Assembly (NCBI GenBank): GCA_963792815.1
Contig: CAWBXR010000001.1
Location: 186,001 to 250,000 of the forward strand
Length of the DNA stretch: 64,000 nt
From: JARRPM01 sp963792815
GTDB lineage: Bacteria > Pseudomonadota > Gammaproteobacteria > Pseudomonadales > Halieaceae
Direction: 5' to 3'
In this document: piece after piece, positions 18,198 through 27,768 of the stretch
Numbering within the stretch: position 1 is the first letter of the stretch
Layout: every line of letters starts with the position of its first letter
Translations under genes and position numbers: made by a program
Notes under the pieces: generated by a model
Told to the model about the DNA's origin: nothing
What the model saw: only the letters and a program-made list of their open reading frames with translations
Databases searched by the model: none

Positions 18198-19363
18198 ACG
18201 ATACGACCTTTGACCCGGACGCGGTGGTGGCGGCGGCCCGGGCGGCGGATGGCCTGGAGGACTTTGGCGATGACAGCTACCGCCAGCCGCTGGAGCAGCT
18301 GCTGTGGTCCCTGGAGCACGAGGCCCGGCTCAATGCAACCGGGCGCGCCGTGCTGCGCCAGCGGATGGTCGACATCCTCGCTACTCGCCTGCGGGTGCAA
18401 CACTACCTGCAACGGTTTCCGGAAATTCGCGACGAGGAGATCACCGCCCCCCTTTTTATCGTCGGCCTGCCGCGCACCGGCACCACGATGCTGCACCGCA
18501 CTATTGCCGCGGACCATCGCATGTATGCGCCACTGTGGTACGAGGTACGCTATCCCAGCCCGGCGCCGGACTGGGACTTTACCACCGCCGGTGACAGCCG
18601 GATCGCCGCCGCCAGGGCGGAGATGGCCGCCATGCTGGAGGCCAACCCGGACCTGCTGGCGATTCACCCCATGGACGCGATGGGGCCGGACGAGGACATC
18701 ATGCTGCTGGAGCAGTCCTTCTACAGTTTCAATACCCAGGCCTATGCCAACATCCCGACCTTTGACGCCTGGATCGAAGGGCAGGACCACACGCCGGGTT
18801 ACGCCTACTTCCGCCTGCTGCTGCAGTTCCTGCAGTGGCAGAAAAAGCGTACCGGACAGTCCGGCGAGCGCTGGACCCTGAAGGCCCCCCATCACCTGCA
18901 TTACATGGATCTTGTGTTCAAGGTGTTTCCGGACGCGAAAGTGGTACAATCCCACCGCGATCCGGTGGAGACCCTGCCTTCGCTGACCAGCCTGATAGCC
19001 GGGGTGTGGACAATCTACTCGGATTCAGCTGACCCTGTCGAAGTCGGCAGGCAGTGGTCGCGCAAGTTCGCCAGGGGCATGCAGCACACCATGGCGGTGC
19101 GCCAGCAGGTCGGTGATGGCAGGTTCCTCGACCTGTGGTTTGAGGATACGGTGAGCCAGCCGCTGGTGGAGATCCAGAAGATCTATGATTTCCTCGGCAT
19201 GGAGCTGACCCCGGAGGCCAGGGAAGAAATGGCGCGCTGGCAGGATTTCAACCGCCGCGAGTTGCGTCCCACCCATGACTACACCCTGGCCCAATACGGT
19301 TTTACTGAAGACGGCCTCAAGCAGCAGTTCGCTGCTTACCGGCAGCGATTCATGAGGGAATAA
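18194..19363 (+). CDS. PAPS-dependent sulfotransferase family protein
   Basis: About 389 residues. The 5'-phosphosulfate loop LFIVGLPRTGTTMLHRTIA lies near residues 87-105 and the 3'-phosphate motif KVVQSHRDPVETLPSLTSL near 248-266. KAPHHLHYMD, typical of the bacterial branch, precedes it. It should transfer sulfate from PAPS to an alcohol or amine; the acceptor cannot be told. Start GTG 18194 overlaps the DUF1214 stop. APS kinase and ATP sulfurylase genes follow directly, giving a local PAPS supply. Confidence 0.88.
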   Translation: MNDTTFDPDAVVAAARAADGLEDFGDDSYRQPLEQLLWSLEHEARLNATGRAVLRQRMVDILATRLRVQHYLQRFPEIRDEEITAPLFIVGLPRTGTTMLHRTIAADHRMYAPLWYEVRYPSPAPDWDFTTAGDSRIAAARAEMAAMLEANPDLLAIHPMDAMGPDEDIMLLEQSFYSFNTQAYANIPTFDAWIEGQDHTPGYAYFRLLLQFLQWQKKRTGQSGERWTLKAPHHLHYMDLVFKVFPDAKVVQSHRDPVETLPSLTSLIAGVWTIYSDSADPVEVGRQWSRKFARGMQHTMAVRQQVGDGRFLDLWFEDTVSQPLVEIQKIYDFLGMELTPEAREEMARWQDFNRRELRPTHDYTLAQYGFTEDGLKQQFAAYRQRFMRE

Positions 19364-19431
19364 AGAACCGCGCGGCGGTTCGACTGCTTGTTACAACAGC
19401 TGATTCTGGCAATAAAGAGAGGAACAACACC

Positions 19432-20049
19432 ATGGCTGAACAAAAGGCGACCAACGTGCACTGGCACGAAGGCGATATAACCCGGGAGCACCGGGCAAAA
19501 ATTCTGGGCCACAAGGGTGCGACCCTGTGGTTTACCGGGCTCTCCGGCAGCGGCAAGAGCACGGTAGCGGTCGAGTTGGAGGGTGTCCTGAGCGAGATGG
19601 GCGTGCTCGCCTACCGCCTTGACGGCGACAACGTGCGCATGGGAATCAACAAGAACCTGGGCTTCAGCGCCGAGGACAGGACTGAAAACATCCGTCGTAT
19701 AGGCGAGGTGGCCAAGTTGTTCGTGGACGCCGGGGTCATCGCGCTCAGCAGCTTTATCAGCCCTTACGCCGCGGATCGCGACCAGGTGCGGGCACTGCAC
19801 GAGGCAGCGGGAATGGACTTCATCGAGGTGTACGTCGACTGCACCCTGGAGGCCGCCGAGGGCCGGGACCCGAAGGGTCTCTACAAGAAAGCCCGGGCCG
19901 GCGAGATCAAGAATTTTACCGGTATTGACGACCCCTACGAGGCACCGCCCAAGCCGGAAATACACCTGCACTCCGACCAGCAGAGCCTGGCCGAGGAAGT
20001 GGACCAGATTCTCAGCGTGCTGCGCGAGCGCGGCATTATTACCTCATAA
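19432..20049 (+). CDS. cysC: adenylyl-sulfate kinase
   Basis: Phosphorylates APS to PAPS. The 205 residues include the P-loop TGLSGSGKSTVA near 35-46, LDGDNVRMGINKNLGFSAEDRTENIRR and the DPKGLYKKARAGEIKNFTGIDDPYE region, all intact. A GAGAGGA-like ribosome site precedes ATG 19432. It lies between the sulfotransferase (68 bases) and ATP sulfurylase (13 bases), so the trio forms a PAPS-making and PAPS-using set. Confidence 0.95.
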   Translation: MAEQKATNVHWHEGDITREHRAKILGHKGATLWFTGLSGSGKSTVAVELEGVLSEMGVLAYRLDGDNVRMGINKNLGFSAEDRTENIRRIGEVAKLFVDAGVIALSSFISPYAADRDQVRALHEAAGMDFIEVYVDCTLEAAEGRDPKGLYKKARAGEIKNFTGIDDPYEAPPKPEIHLHSDQQSLAEEVDQILSVLRERGIITS

Positions 20050-20062
20050 GCAGGAGACCCCG

Positions 20063-21250
20063 ATGATCAAGCCACACGGTTCCGACGAACTCAATCCATT
20101 ATTCGTCTATGACAGCCAGCAGCGCCACGCACTTATCGAGGAAGCCCAGACGCTGCCGTCCCTGCTGCTGAACTCCGCCGCGGCCGCCAACGCCGTTATG
20201 CTCGGCGGCGGGTATTTCAACCCCCTTACCGGTTATATGAACCTGGCCGACGCGCTCAGCGTCGCCCAGAAGATGCACACTGTCGATGGCCTGTTCTTCC
20301 CCGTGCCCATTCTCAACCGGACCAGCGAGGAGGGCATCAAGGCCGGTAGCCGCATCGCCCTGCGCGACCCCAATGTCGAAGGTAACCCGGTGCTGGCGAT
20401 TATGGATGTCGAGGCCGTTGAGACTGTGAGCGATGAGCAGGTCAACTTTATGGCCGAACACATTTTCCGCACCCTGGACCCGAACCACCCGGGGGTGGCC
20501 ACCTTCACCAGCCTGGGCAATACCCTGCTGTCCGGTCCTATCCAGGTGCTTAACTTCTCCTATTTCCAGGCCGATTTCCCCGACACTTTCCGCACCGCGG
20601 TGGAGATTCGCAACGAGATTGCCGAGCACGGCTGGGAAAAGGTCGTGGCCTTCCAGACCCGCAATCCCATGCACCGGGCCCATGAGGAACTGTGCCGCAT
20701 GGCCATGGAGCAGCTCAAGGCGGACGGTGTCCTGATCCATATGCTGCTGGGCAAGCTCAAGCCGGGCGACATTCCTGCAGAGGTGCGCGACGCATCGATC
20801 CGCAAGATGGTGGAAATCTATTTCCCGCCCAACACCGTGATGGTGACCGGCTACGGCTTCGATATGCTGTACGCGGGCCCCCGGGAAGCGGTGCTGCACG
20901 CCGTATTTCGCCAGAACTGTGGTTGTACCCACCTGATAGTGGGCCGCGACCACGCCGGGGTAGGGGATTACTACGGCGGTTTCGACGCCCAGACCATTTT
21001 CGACGATGAAGTGCCGCCCCACGCCCTGGAGCTGGAGATCTTCCGGGCAGACCACACCGCCTACAGCAAGAAACTGAACAAGGTGGTGATGATGTGCGAT
21101 GTGCCGGACCATACCAAGGATGACTTCGTGCTGCTCTCCGGCACCGCGGTGCGGGAAATGCTGGGCAAGGGTATCGCGCCCCCGCCGGAGTTTTCGCGCC
21201 CTGAAGTGGCAAAGATCCTCTCTGATTACTACCAGACGCTGGACGCCTGA
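20063..21250 (+). CDS. sat: ATP sulfurylase, homomeric type
   Basis: Makes APS and pyrophosphate from ATP and sulfate. The 395-residue protein has an N-terminal PUA-like domain and the nucleotidyltransferase domain with FQTRNPMHRAHEELC near residues 196-210 and VGRDHAGVGDYYG near 293. This is the single-chain Sat/MET3 type, not the CysD-CysN pair usual for gammaproteobacterial assimilation. A CAGGAG ribosome site precedes ATG 20063. It lies 13 bases after cysC. Confidence 0.95.
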   Translation: MIKPHGSDELNPLFVYDSQQRHALIEEAQTLPSLLLNSAAAANAVMLGGGYFNPLTGYMNLADALSVAQKMHTVDGLFFPVPILNRTSEEGIKAGSRIALRDPNVEGNPVLAIMDVEAVETVSDEQVNFMAEHIFRTLDPNHPGVATFTSLGNTLLSGPIQVLNFSYFQADFPDTFRTAVEIRNEIAEHGWEKVVAFQTRNPMHRAHEELCRMAMEQLKADGVLIHMLLGKLKPGDIPAEVRDASIRKMVEIYFPPNTVMVTGYGFDMLYAGPREAVLHAVFRQNCGCTHLIVGRDHAGVGDYYGGFDAQTIFDDEVPPHALELEIFRADHTAYSKKLNKVVMMCDVPDHTKDDFVLLSGTAVREMLGKGIAPPPEFSRPEVAKILSDYYQTLDA

Positions 21251-21368
21251 GGACACCTGCCCGGTCGACCCGGCCTGCTGCGAGGCACTGCCTTGCAGCG
21301 GGGTGGACCCAGGTAGCCACTGTATTTCCGGGGAGGCGATAAGTGGCTCTTTTCCCTGTTGGCGCGGT

Positions 21369-21396
21369 TTTAACTTTCAATCCCGGCCCCTATAAT
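21369..21396 (+). promoter_or_regulatory. candidate sigma-70 promoter of the type II secretion operon
   Basis: A perfect TATAAT lies at 21391-21396 with a moderate -35 (TTTAAC at 21369-21374, 16-base spacing). The gspC start is about 60 bases downstream. The -10 box occupies the loop of a perfect 6-base inverted repeat, GGCCCC at 21385-21390 and GGGGCC at 21398-21403. Sequence-based call only. Confidence 0.5.
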
Positions 21397-21458
21397 CGGG
21401 GCCAGATACCACCCGGACTTCGCTGTAATGCCGTCGGGTAGATGAATGGGAGAGCCCC

Positions 21459-22490
21459 TTGCCGGCCAAATGGCTAAGTAATTCCAGTGACGTGCCGCGG
21501 CGAGCGAGCGATGCCCTTGAGGATGTGCTGCGCTCACTCGCCCAACCGGCCCGGGCGAAGCGCCTGCGGCAGGTGCTCACGGTGCTCTTTGCCCTCTGGG
21601 CCGTGGTGGCCCTGTCCCGTTTTATCTGGGCCCTGCTGCCTGTGGGGGACGCGGAACTCCCTGCAGATAATGTGGTCATTAATCCTGTCAACGTGTCGAC
21701 ATCCGCTGTCAGTAAAGAGCGGGTGGATGTGGGACGATTGCAGGCCTGGCACCTGTTCGGCGAAGCCGACGCCGCGGCTGCAGTCGGTCAGGAGGTCCAG
21801 CCCGAGCCGGTTGCCGACACTGCCCGCGACGGTATTGAGAAAGGCGCGCGCGAGACCCGGCTTGCGCTCAAGTTAAGGGGCGTTGTGGCCTCCAGCGAGG
21901 ACGGCCTGGGCTATGCCGTGATCGAATACCAGTCGCAGCAGGATATCTATGCGGTGGAAGACAAACTGCCCCTGCCGGGCAGGGTGTCTCTGGCCAAGGT
22001 CTTGCCGCGGCAGGTGGTGTTGGATAATGCCGGCACTTACGAACTGCTTGAACTGTTTGAGGAGTCGCCGCTGGATTCCCAACTGCCGTTGCAGCCACCT
22101 CCGCAAAAACGGCAGCCCGCCGCCGCACAGGCCGTGGACGGGGTCAGCAGCGGCGGCGCCTCGGCCGTAGCGCGAGCATACCGGGAGCGGCTGTACCAGA
22201 ATCCCCAGTCGCTGGCAGAGGTGGTGACCATCAGCGCGGTGAGGGAAAATGGCGAATTGCTGGGATACCGCATTGCCCCGGGGAAAGAGAAGGAACAGTT
22301 TGAACTGCTGGGTTTCCAGCCGGGCGACCTGGTGACCGGCGTAAACGGCATTGCGCTCAATGATCCCGCCAATACGCTGCAGCTCTACCAGACCATGCGC
22401 TCTGCCAGTGAGGCCGTTTTTGATCTGCAGCGCGGCGATCAGCCCCTGACGATCAGTGTCACCCTCGGCGACGACCAGGCGGGACAGTGA
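21459..22490 (+). CDS. gspC: type II secretion system protein GspC
   Basis: Inner-membrane protein linking the cytoplasmic platform to the secretin. A transmembrane helix at about residues 33-55 (VLTVLFALWAVVALSRFIWALL) is followed by the periplasmic homology region near 120-200 (KLRGVVASSEDGLGYAVIEYQSQQDIY) and a C-terminal PDZ-like domain (ISAVRENGELLGYRIAPG, GDLVTGVNG). The 343-residue length is on the long side. Start TTG 21459 has GGGAG upstream. First gene of an unbroken operon order C-D-E-F-G-H-I-J-K-L-M-N. Confidence 0.92.
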   Translation: MPAKWLSNSSDVPRRASDALEDVLRSLAQPARAKRLRQVLTVLFALWAVVALSRFIWALLPVGDAELPADNVVINPVNVSTSAVSKERVDVGRLQAWHLFGEADAAAAVGQEVQPEPVADTARDGIEKGARETRLALKLRGVVASSEDGLGYAVIEYQSQQDIYAVEDKLPLPGRVSLAKVLPRQVVLDNAGTYELLELFEESPLDSQLPLQPPPQKRQPAAAQAVDGVSSGGASAVARAYRERLYQNPQSLAEVVTISAVRENGELLGYRIAPGKEKEQFELLGFQPGDLVTGVNGIALNDPANTLQLYQTMRSASEAVFDLQRGDQPLTISVTLGDDQAGQ

Positions 22491-22536
22491 TGCGACCACC
22501 GGCAATAACAGAATCAAATTACAGGAATACAGTTGA

Positions 22537-24546
22537 GTGAATGTTGTGACCCGATCCGCCCGGAACGCCCTGCTCGCAGCCCTGTTCGCCCTGACCCTGG
22601 GGACGGGGACCGCGCTGGCCCAGGATTTCACGGTTAACCTCAAGGAAACCGATATCCAGGAACTGATCAAGTTCGTGGCGGAGGCCACCGGCACCACTAT
22701 CGTGGTCGACCCGTCGGTCAAGGGCAAGGTCAAGGTGGTATCCAGCAAGCCGGTATCGCGGGAGGAGCTGTACGAACTGTTCCTGTCCATCCTCGAGGTG
22801 CACGGCTATACGGCGGTGCGTTCCGGCGGGGTTATCCGGGTTATCCAGAACAAGGACGCCCGCTCGGCGCCGGTGCAGGTGCGCGATGGCAACACCGGCA
22901 AGCCCAGCGATGAGTATGTCACCGAGGTGATCAAGCTGGACAACATCTCTGCGGCCAAACTGATTCCCGTGTTGCGTCCGCTGGTGCCGCAGCAGGCGCA
23001 CATGGCAGCCTACGCGCCCAGCAACGCGATTATCATCTCCGACCTTTCCTCCAATATCGATCGCATCCGCAACATTATCGAGCGCATGGACAAGTCCGCC
23101 GTACAGCAGACGGATATCGTCAAGCTGCGCTATGGGGTGGCCGAGAATGTGGTGAGTATGCTGGACCAGTTGGCCAAGTCCGAGGCAAAACAGAGCGGTG
23201 GCGAATCCGAGGTGTTGCTGGTGGCGGATGCCCGCACCAACAGTGTACTGGTCAGCGGTGATGAACTGGAGCGGGCCAGGATCCGCACCCTGGTGGAATA
23301 CCTGGACACGCCGCTGGAGCAAAGTGGCAACGTCAAGGTGGTCTACCTGGAATACGCCAACGCCACAGATATAGCCGATGTCCTCACCCGGGTGATGCAG
23401 AACATCAACCGGCTCGACACTACCGAGGGTGCGAAGAAACCCCGCTCCGACAATTCCGCCACCATCGAGGCGGACGAGGGCACCAATTCCCTGATCATTA
23501 CCGCTGACACCGACGAGATGGCCTCGATAGAGGCGGTTATCCAGCGCCTCGATATCCGCCGTGCCCAGGTGCTGGTGGAGGCGATTATCGTCGAGATGGA
23601 GGTGATCAACGGGCAGGACCTGGGCATCCAGTGGCTGTTTGCCGACAACAGCGGCGCCTTCGGCAGCAATATCAACGCCAGCGATGCACGGGCGCGCAAT
23701 ATCGCCGATGCCATCCTGCCGGCGGATGATACCGACACCGACATCAGCCTGGGCGGCCTCGCGGGGGCGCTGGCCGGCACCGGCGGCACCACCCTTGGCT
23801 GGGGCCAGATCAGTGACGGCCTGACCATGGCGGTGATCCTGAGTGCCCTCAACGAGCAAAACAACGCCAATATCCTGTCGACGCCGAGCCTGCTGACCCT
23901 GGACAACCAGGAGGCGTACATCACGGTTGGCCAGAACGTGCCATTTGTCACCGGCTCCTACACCAATACCGGGGCGGGAGGCGACGGCGCCCAGAACCCC
24001 TTCCAGACCATCCAGCGTGAGAATGTGGGCATCACCCTGACGGTGACGCCTCACATCAACGAGGGCGACTCGGTGGTGCTCGACATCGTGCAGGAGGTAT
24101 CCAGCCTCAGTGGCCTGAGCGCGGTAGCCTCTGACCTCATTACCAACGAACGCAAGATCCAGACCAAGGTGCTGGCACAGGACAACCGGGTGGTGGTGTT
24201 GGGGGGACTGATCAAGGACGATATACAGGATGGCAGCCAGAAAATACCGCTCCTGGGGGATATTCCGTACCTGGGGCGCCTGTTTCGAACCGACGCGGTG
24301 CAGACGACCAAGACCAACCTGCTGATTTTTATTCGCCCCACTATCATCCGGGACAATGAAGCCCTGGCCGGCGCCTCCGCCGAGAAATATCGCTATATCC
24401 GCGAACAGCAATTGCTGCGGCGCGAGCAGGGCCTGCAGTTCTTCGGGGACGACCAACTGCCGGTACTGCCCGAGTGGCAGGAGCAGTTGGACCAGCTCCA
24501 GCAGATCAGGGATAACCAGGCGCCAGCGAATCCGGGGGTCCAGTAA
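22537..24546 (+). CDS. gspD: type II secretion system secretin GspD
   Basis: Outer-membrane channel, 669 residues. A signal peptide ends GTGTALA before QDFTVNLKETD. N0 and repeated N1-N3 domains follow (VTEVIKLDNISAAKLIPVLRP; DIVKLRYGVAENVVSML; VKVVYLEYANATDIADVL). The secretin core contains VGQNVPFVTGSYTNTG and VVVLGGLIKDD. There is no lipobox. The C-terminal tail after FIRPTIIRDN is of the pilotin-binding type in position, though no pilotin gene is in the window. The start is a GTG; the stop overlaps the gspE start by one base. Confidence 0.96.
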   Translation: MNVVTRSARNALLAALFALTLGTGTALAQDFTVNLKETDIQELIKFVAEATGTTIVVDPSVKGKVKVVSSKPVSREELYELFLSILEVHGYTAVRSGGVIRVIQNKDARSAPVQVRDGNTGKPSDEYVTEVIKLDNISAAKLIPVLRPLVPQQAHMAAYAPSNAIIISDLSSNIDRIRNIIERMDKSAVQQTDIVKLRYGVAENVVSMLDQLAKSEAKQSGGESEVLLVADARTNSVLVSGDELERARIRTLVEYLDTPLEQSGNVKVVYLEYANATDIADVLTRVMQNINRLDTTEGAKKPRSDNSATIEADEGTNSLIITADTDEMASIEAVIQRLDIRRAQVLVEAIIVEMEVINGQDLGIQWLFADNSGAFGSNINASDARARNIADAILPADDTDTDISLGGLAGALAGTGGTTLGWGQISDGLTMAVILSALNEQNNANILSTPSLLTLDNQEAYITVGQNVPFVTGSYTNTGAGGDGAQNPFQTIQRENVGITLTVTPHINEGDSVVLDIVQEVSSLSGLSAVASDLITNERKIQTKVLAQDNRVVVLGGLIKDDIQDGSQKIPLLGDIPYLGRLFRTDAVQTTKTNLLIFIRPTIIRDNEALAGASAEKYRYIREQQLLRREQGLQFFGDDQLPVLPEWQEQLDQLQQIRDNQAPANPGVQ

Positions 24547-26067
24547 TGGTGGAGCCGGCTCCCGTTTCGCTGGCCGTTCCCGAGGGCACGGTGGAAAGCC
24601 TGCGCGGCCTGCCTTTCACCTACGCCAAGCAGAACGGCGTGCTGCTCGACTTCAGCGGCGCTGGCCCGGTAGTCATGCACCAGTGGCCGCCGGGTATCGA
24701 AGTGCTGACGGAGCTGCGTCGCTACCTGGGCCAGCCCTTCACTATGCAGGAAGTGTCCGAGTCCGATTTCCAGCGGCGCCTGACCCTGGCCTACCAGCGC
24801 GACAATAACGCGGCCGTGCAGATGGCGGAGGACATCGGCGCAGACGTCGACCTGAGCCGGCTCGCTGACGATATTCCCGAGGCGGGAGACCTGATGGACG
24901 CTGAGGACGACGCGCCCATTATTCGCCTGATCAACGCGATTCTGTCCCAGGCGGTGCGGGACCAGGCCTCGGACGTCCATATTGAAACCTTCGAGGACCG
25001 CCTCAGTGTGCGCTACCGCATAGACGGGGTGATGACGGAGGTGCTGTCGCCGAAGAAAATGCTGGCGCCACTGCTGGTGTCGCGCCTCAAGGTGATGGCC
25101 AGGCTGGATATCGCCGAGAAGCGGGTGCCCCAGGATGGTCGGATTTCAGTCAGGATCGCCGGCCACGCCGTCGATATCCGTATGTCCACCATACCCTCGG
25201 CCCACGGTGAGCGGGTGGTGCTGCGTCTGCTGGATACGGCGGCGGGACAGCTGAAATTGTCCCAGCTGGCTATGAATGAACAGGTATTGGGGGCTTACCA
25301 GAAATACCTGCACAGCCCCCACGGCATTATCCTGGTGACCGGTCCCACCGGCTCGGGCAAGACCACCACCCTGTATGCGGGCCTGTCCCATATCAACCAG
25401 GCCAGCCGCAACATCCTCACCATCGAGGATCCCATCGAGTATATGCTGCCAGGCGTGGGCCAGACCCAGGTGAATCCCAAGGTCGAGATGACCTTCGCCC
25501 GGGGTTTGCGCGCCATTCTGCGCCAGGATCCCGATGTAGTGATGGTGGGTGAGATACGCGACCTGGAAACAGCGGAAATCGCGGTACAGGCGTCACTGAC
25601 CGGTCACCTGGTGTTGTCCACGCTTCACACCAACACCGCCATCGGCGCCTTTACCCGTCTCAAGGATATGGGAATAGAGCCGTTTCTGCTTTCCTCGAGC
25701 CTGCTGGCGGTCATGGCCCAGCGCCTGGTGCGCCTGCTGTGCACCCACTGCCGGGAGCCGGTCGCGGCCAGCTCGGCCGAGTGCGAGATTCTCGGCCTGG
25801 CAGACGGATGGTGCCGAGGTCACGATATACAAGGCCAAGGGCTGCGACAAATGTAATTACACCGGCTACCGCGGGCGCACCGGTATCTACGAGATGATCG
25901 AGGTAGACGAAGCCATGCGGGTGATGATCTACGAGGGTCGCAGCGAACAGGTCATGCTGGCGGAAGCGCGCCAGCGCTGCCCGGGTATCGAGGAGGATGG
26001 CAGGCGCCGGGTGCTGGCGGGGGAGACCAGTATCGAGGAAGTCCTGCGGGTGACCGCGGTCGCCTGA
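24546..26067 (+). CDS. gspE: type II secretion ATPase GspE; frameshifted
   Basis: Cytoplasmic hexameric ATPase, about 506 residues if one base is removed near 25800. Walker A is GPTGSGKTTTLYAGL near residue 265, the Asp box ILTIEDPIEYMLPG follows, then LRQDPDVVMVGEIRD and LSTLHTNTA. The zinc-binding tetracysteine is split by the break: LCTHC lies before, and GCDKCNYTGYRGRTGIYE after. The raw frame stops at 25856; dropping one g of ggcctggcag joins ILGL to QTDGAEVTIYKAKG. In an otherwise complete operon, an inserted sequencing base is the likelier cause than gene loss. Confidence 0.92.
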
Positions 26068-26084
26068 GTGCCCGTGACTGAATC

Positions 26085-27308
26085 ATGACAGCCTATCGCT
26101 ATCGCGCACTCAATCCACAGGGAAAACTGGTCCGCGGTGTGCTCGAGGGGGACTCCGAGCGCCAGGTACGCTCGCAGCTGCGGGTGCAGAGCCTGCGCCC
26201 GGTGGAAGTCGCGGTGGCCAACCGGGCGGAGCCCGCCAGTTCGTCGGGCTGGCGCATACCCCTGCTGCGACCGGGCATCAGCGCGGGAGACCTCGCGCTG
26301 CTGACTCGCCAGCTGGCAACCCTGGTCCAGTCCAACCTGCCGCTGGATGAGGCGCTGCAGGCCGCGGCGCAGCAAAGCCGCAGCGGTCGGATCAAGGGGA
26401 CCCTGTTGCAGGTGCGCTCCCGGGTGGCGGAGGGCCACACCCTGGCCTATGCCATGGGGGAATTTCCGCAGGTGTTCAACGAGATGTATCGGGCGATGGT
26501 CAAGGCGGGTGAGCACGCCGGTTTTCTCGGCCCGGTGCTGGAGCAGCTCGCGGACTATACCGAGCAGCGCCAGTACACCGGGCAGAAACTGAAAATGGCG
26601 ATGATCTACCCCTTTATCCTGGTTGGGGTGGCGATCGCGGTGGTGGTGGCGCTGATGGTGTTTGTGGTGCCGGAACTGGTTGGCATATTTGCCCACAGCC
26701 GGCGCGAGCTGCCGCTGCTGACCAAGGGCCTGATCGCCGCCAGCGATTTTTTCCGGGATTACGGCATGTGGTTGCTGGTGGGCCTGGTGGCGCTGGTGCT
26801 GATCGCCCGGCGCCTGCTGCGCAATCCCCGGCGGCGCAAGCGCTGGCACAGTTTCCTGCTGCGGGTGCCGGGCCTTTCGCGGCTGGTGATTGCGCTGGAT
26901 ACTGCGCGTTTTGCCTCCACCCTGAGCATTCTCATGGCCAGCGGGGTGCCCCTGCTCGAAGCCCTGCGCATTGCCGGGCAGGTGTTGACCAACCTGGTGT
27001 TGCAACAGGACACCAAGCTGGTAGCCGAGAGCGTGGAGGAGGGCAGTAGCCTCAACCGCGCCTTGCAGCAAAGCGGCCATTTTCCGCCGATGATGGTACA
27101 TATGGTGGCAAGCGGCGAGGCCAGCGGCGAGCTGGAGACCATGCTGGAGCGCTCGGCCACCAACCAGGAGCGCGAGCTGGAAATGACCCTGGGTACCATG
27201 ATGAGCCTGTTTGAGCCGCTGATGGTGGTGTTCATGGGCGGCATGGTACTCACGATCGTGCTCGCCGTGCTGTTGCCTATTTTTGATCTCAATACAATGG
27301 TGAAGTGA
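26085..27308 (+). CDS. gspF: type II secretion inner-membrane protein GspF
   Basis: A 407-residue platform protein with two GspF domains, each with the L-(T/S)-RQLATLVQSNLPLDEAL pattern (about residues 72-90) and the later TARFASTLSILMASGVPLLEAL (about 275-295). Hydrophobic helices lie near 170-195, 225-245 and 380-400. Family function is to organise the pseudopilus assembly platform with GspE and GspL. The start is ATG 26085, 17 bases after the repaired gspE stop. Confidence 0.95.
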   Translation: MTAYRYRALNPQGKLVRGVLEGDSERQVRSQLRVQSLRPVEVAVANRAEPASSSGWRIPLLRPGISAGDLALLTRQLATLVQSNLPLDEALQAAAQQSRSGRIKGTLLQVRSRVAEGHTLAYAMGEFPQVFNEMYRAMVKAGEHAGFLGPVLEQLADYTEQRQYTGQKLKMAMIYPFILVGVAIAVVVALMVFVVPELVGIFAHSRRELPLLTKGLIAASDFFRDYGMWLLVGLVALVLIARRLLRNPRRRKRWHSFLLRVPGLSRLVIALDTARFASTLSILMASGVPLLEALRIAGQVLTNLVLQQDTKLVAESVEEGSSLNRALQQSGHFPPMMVHMVASGEASGELETMLERSATNQERELEMTLGTMMSLFEPLMVVFMGGMVLTIVLAVLLPIFDLNTMVK

Positions 27309-27312
27309 CATT

Positions 27313-27762
27313 ATGAAATATTCAGTGCAAGCCGCAGGCGCCCAGCGAGGCTTTTCCCTGGTGGAAATCCTGGTGGTGCTGGTGATTATGGGTCTGCTGA
27401 TCAGTATCGTGGCCCCGACGGTGCTCAATCGCGCGGACGAGGCCCGGGTGCAGAAAGTCTACGCCGACTTCAAGGCGATCGAGACCGCGCTGAAAATCTA
27501 CCGGCTGGACAACTACGTTTACCCCACCACGGAACAGGGGCTGGAAGCGCTGGTCGAGCCCAGCAGCCTGGATCCGGAGCCCCGCAACTTCAAGGCTGGC
27601 GGTTACCTGCAGCAGGTGCCGATAGACCCCTGGGGACGACCCTACCTCTACCTGAGCCCCGGCGAGAACGGGGAGATCGATATCTACTCCCTGGGCGCCG
27701 ACGGCTTGTCCGGCGGAGAGGGGCAGAACGCGGACGTCGGCAACTGGCGGGAGGAGCAGTAG
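27313..27762 (+). CDS. gspG: major pseudopilin GspG
   Basis: A 149-residue major pseudopilin. The type III signal has a short basic leader ending QRG, then FSLVEILVVLVIMGLLISIV with the Glu at mature position 5. The globular domain shows YPTTEQGLEALV, WGRPYLYLSPGENGEIDIYSLGADG and the Ca-binding end. Cleavage and N-methylation by GspO/PilD would be needed; that gene is not in the window. It lies 4 bases after gspF. Confidence 0.97.
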   Translation: MKYSVQAAGAQRGFSLVEILVVLVIMGLLISIVAPTVLNRADEARVQKVYADFKAIETALKIYRLDNYVYPTTEQGLEALVEPSSLDPEPRNFKAGGYLQQVPIDPWGRPYLYLSPGENGEIDIYSLGADGLSGGEGQNADVGNWREEQ

Positions 27763-27768
27763 ACCTGC

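Noticed and set aside
22519..24456. 645-residue minus-strand open frame opposite gspD
   Set aside because: Long antisense frames are common in high-GC DNA; the secretin on the other strand explains it fully.
25929..27428. 499-residue minus-strand frame opposite gspE end and gspF
   Set aside because: Low-complexity His/Gln-rich translation with no domain; an antisense shadow.
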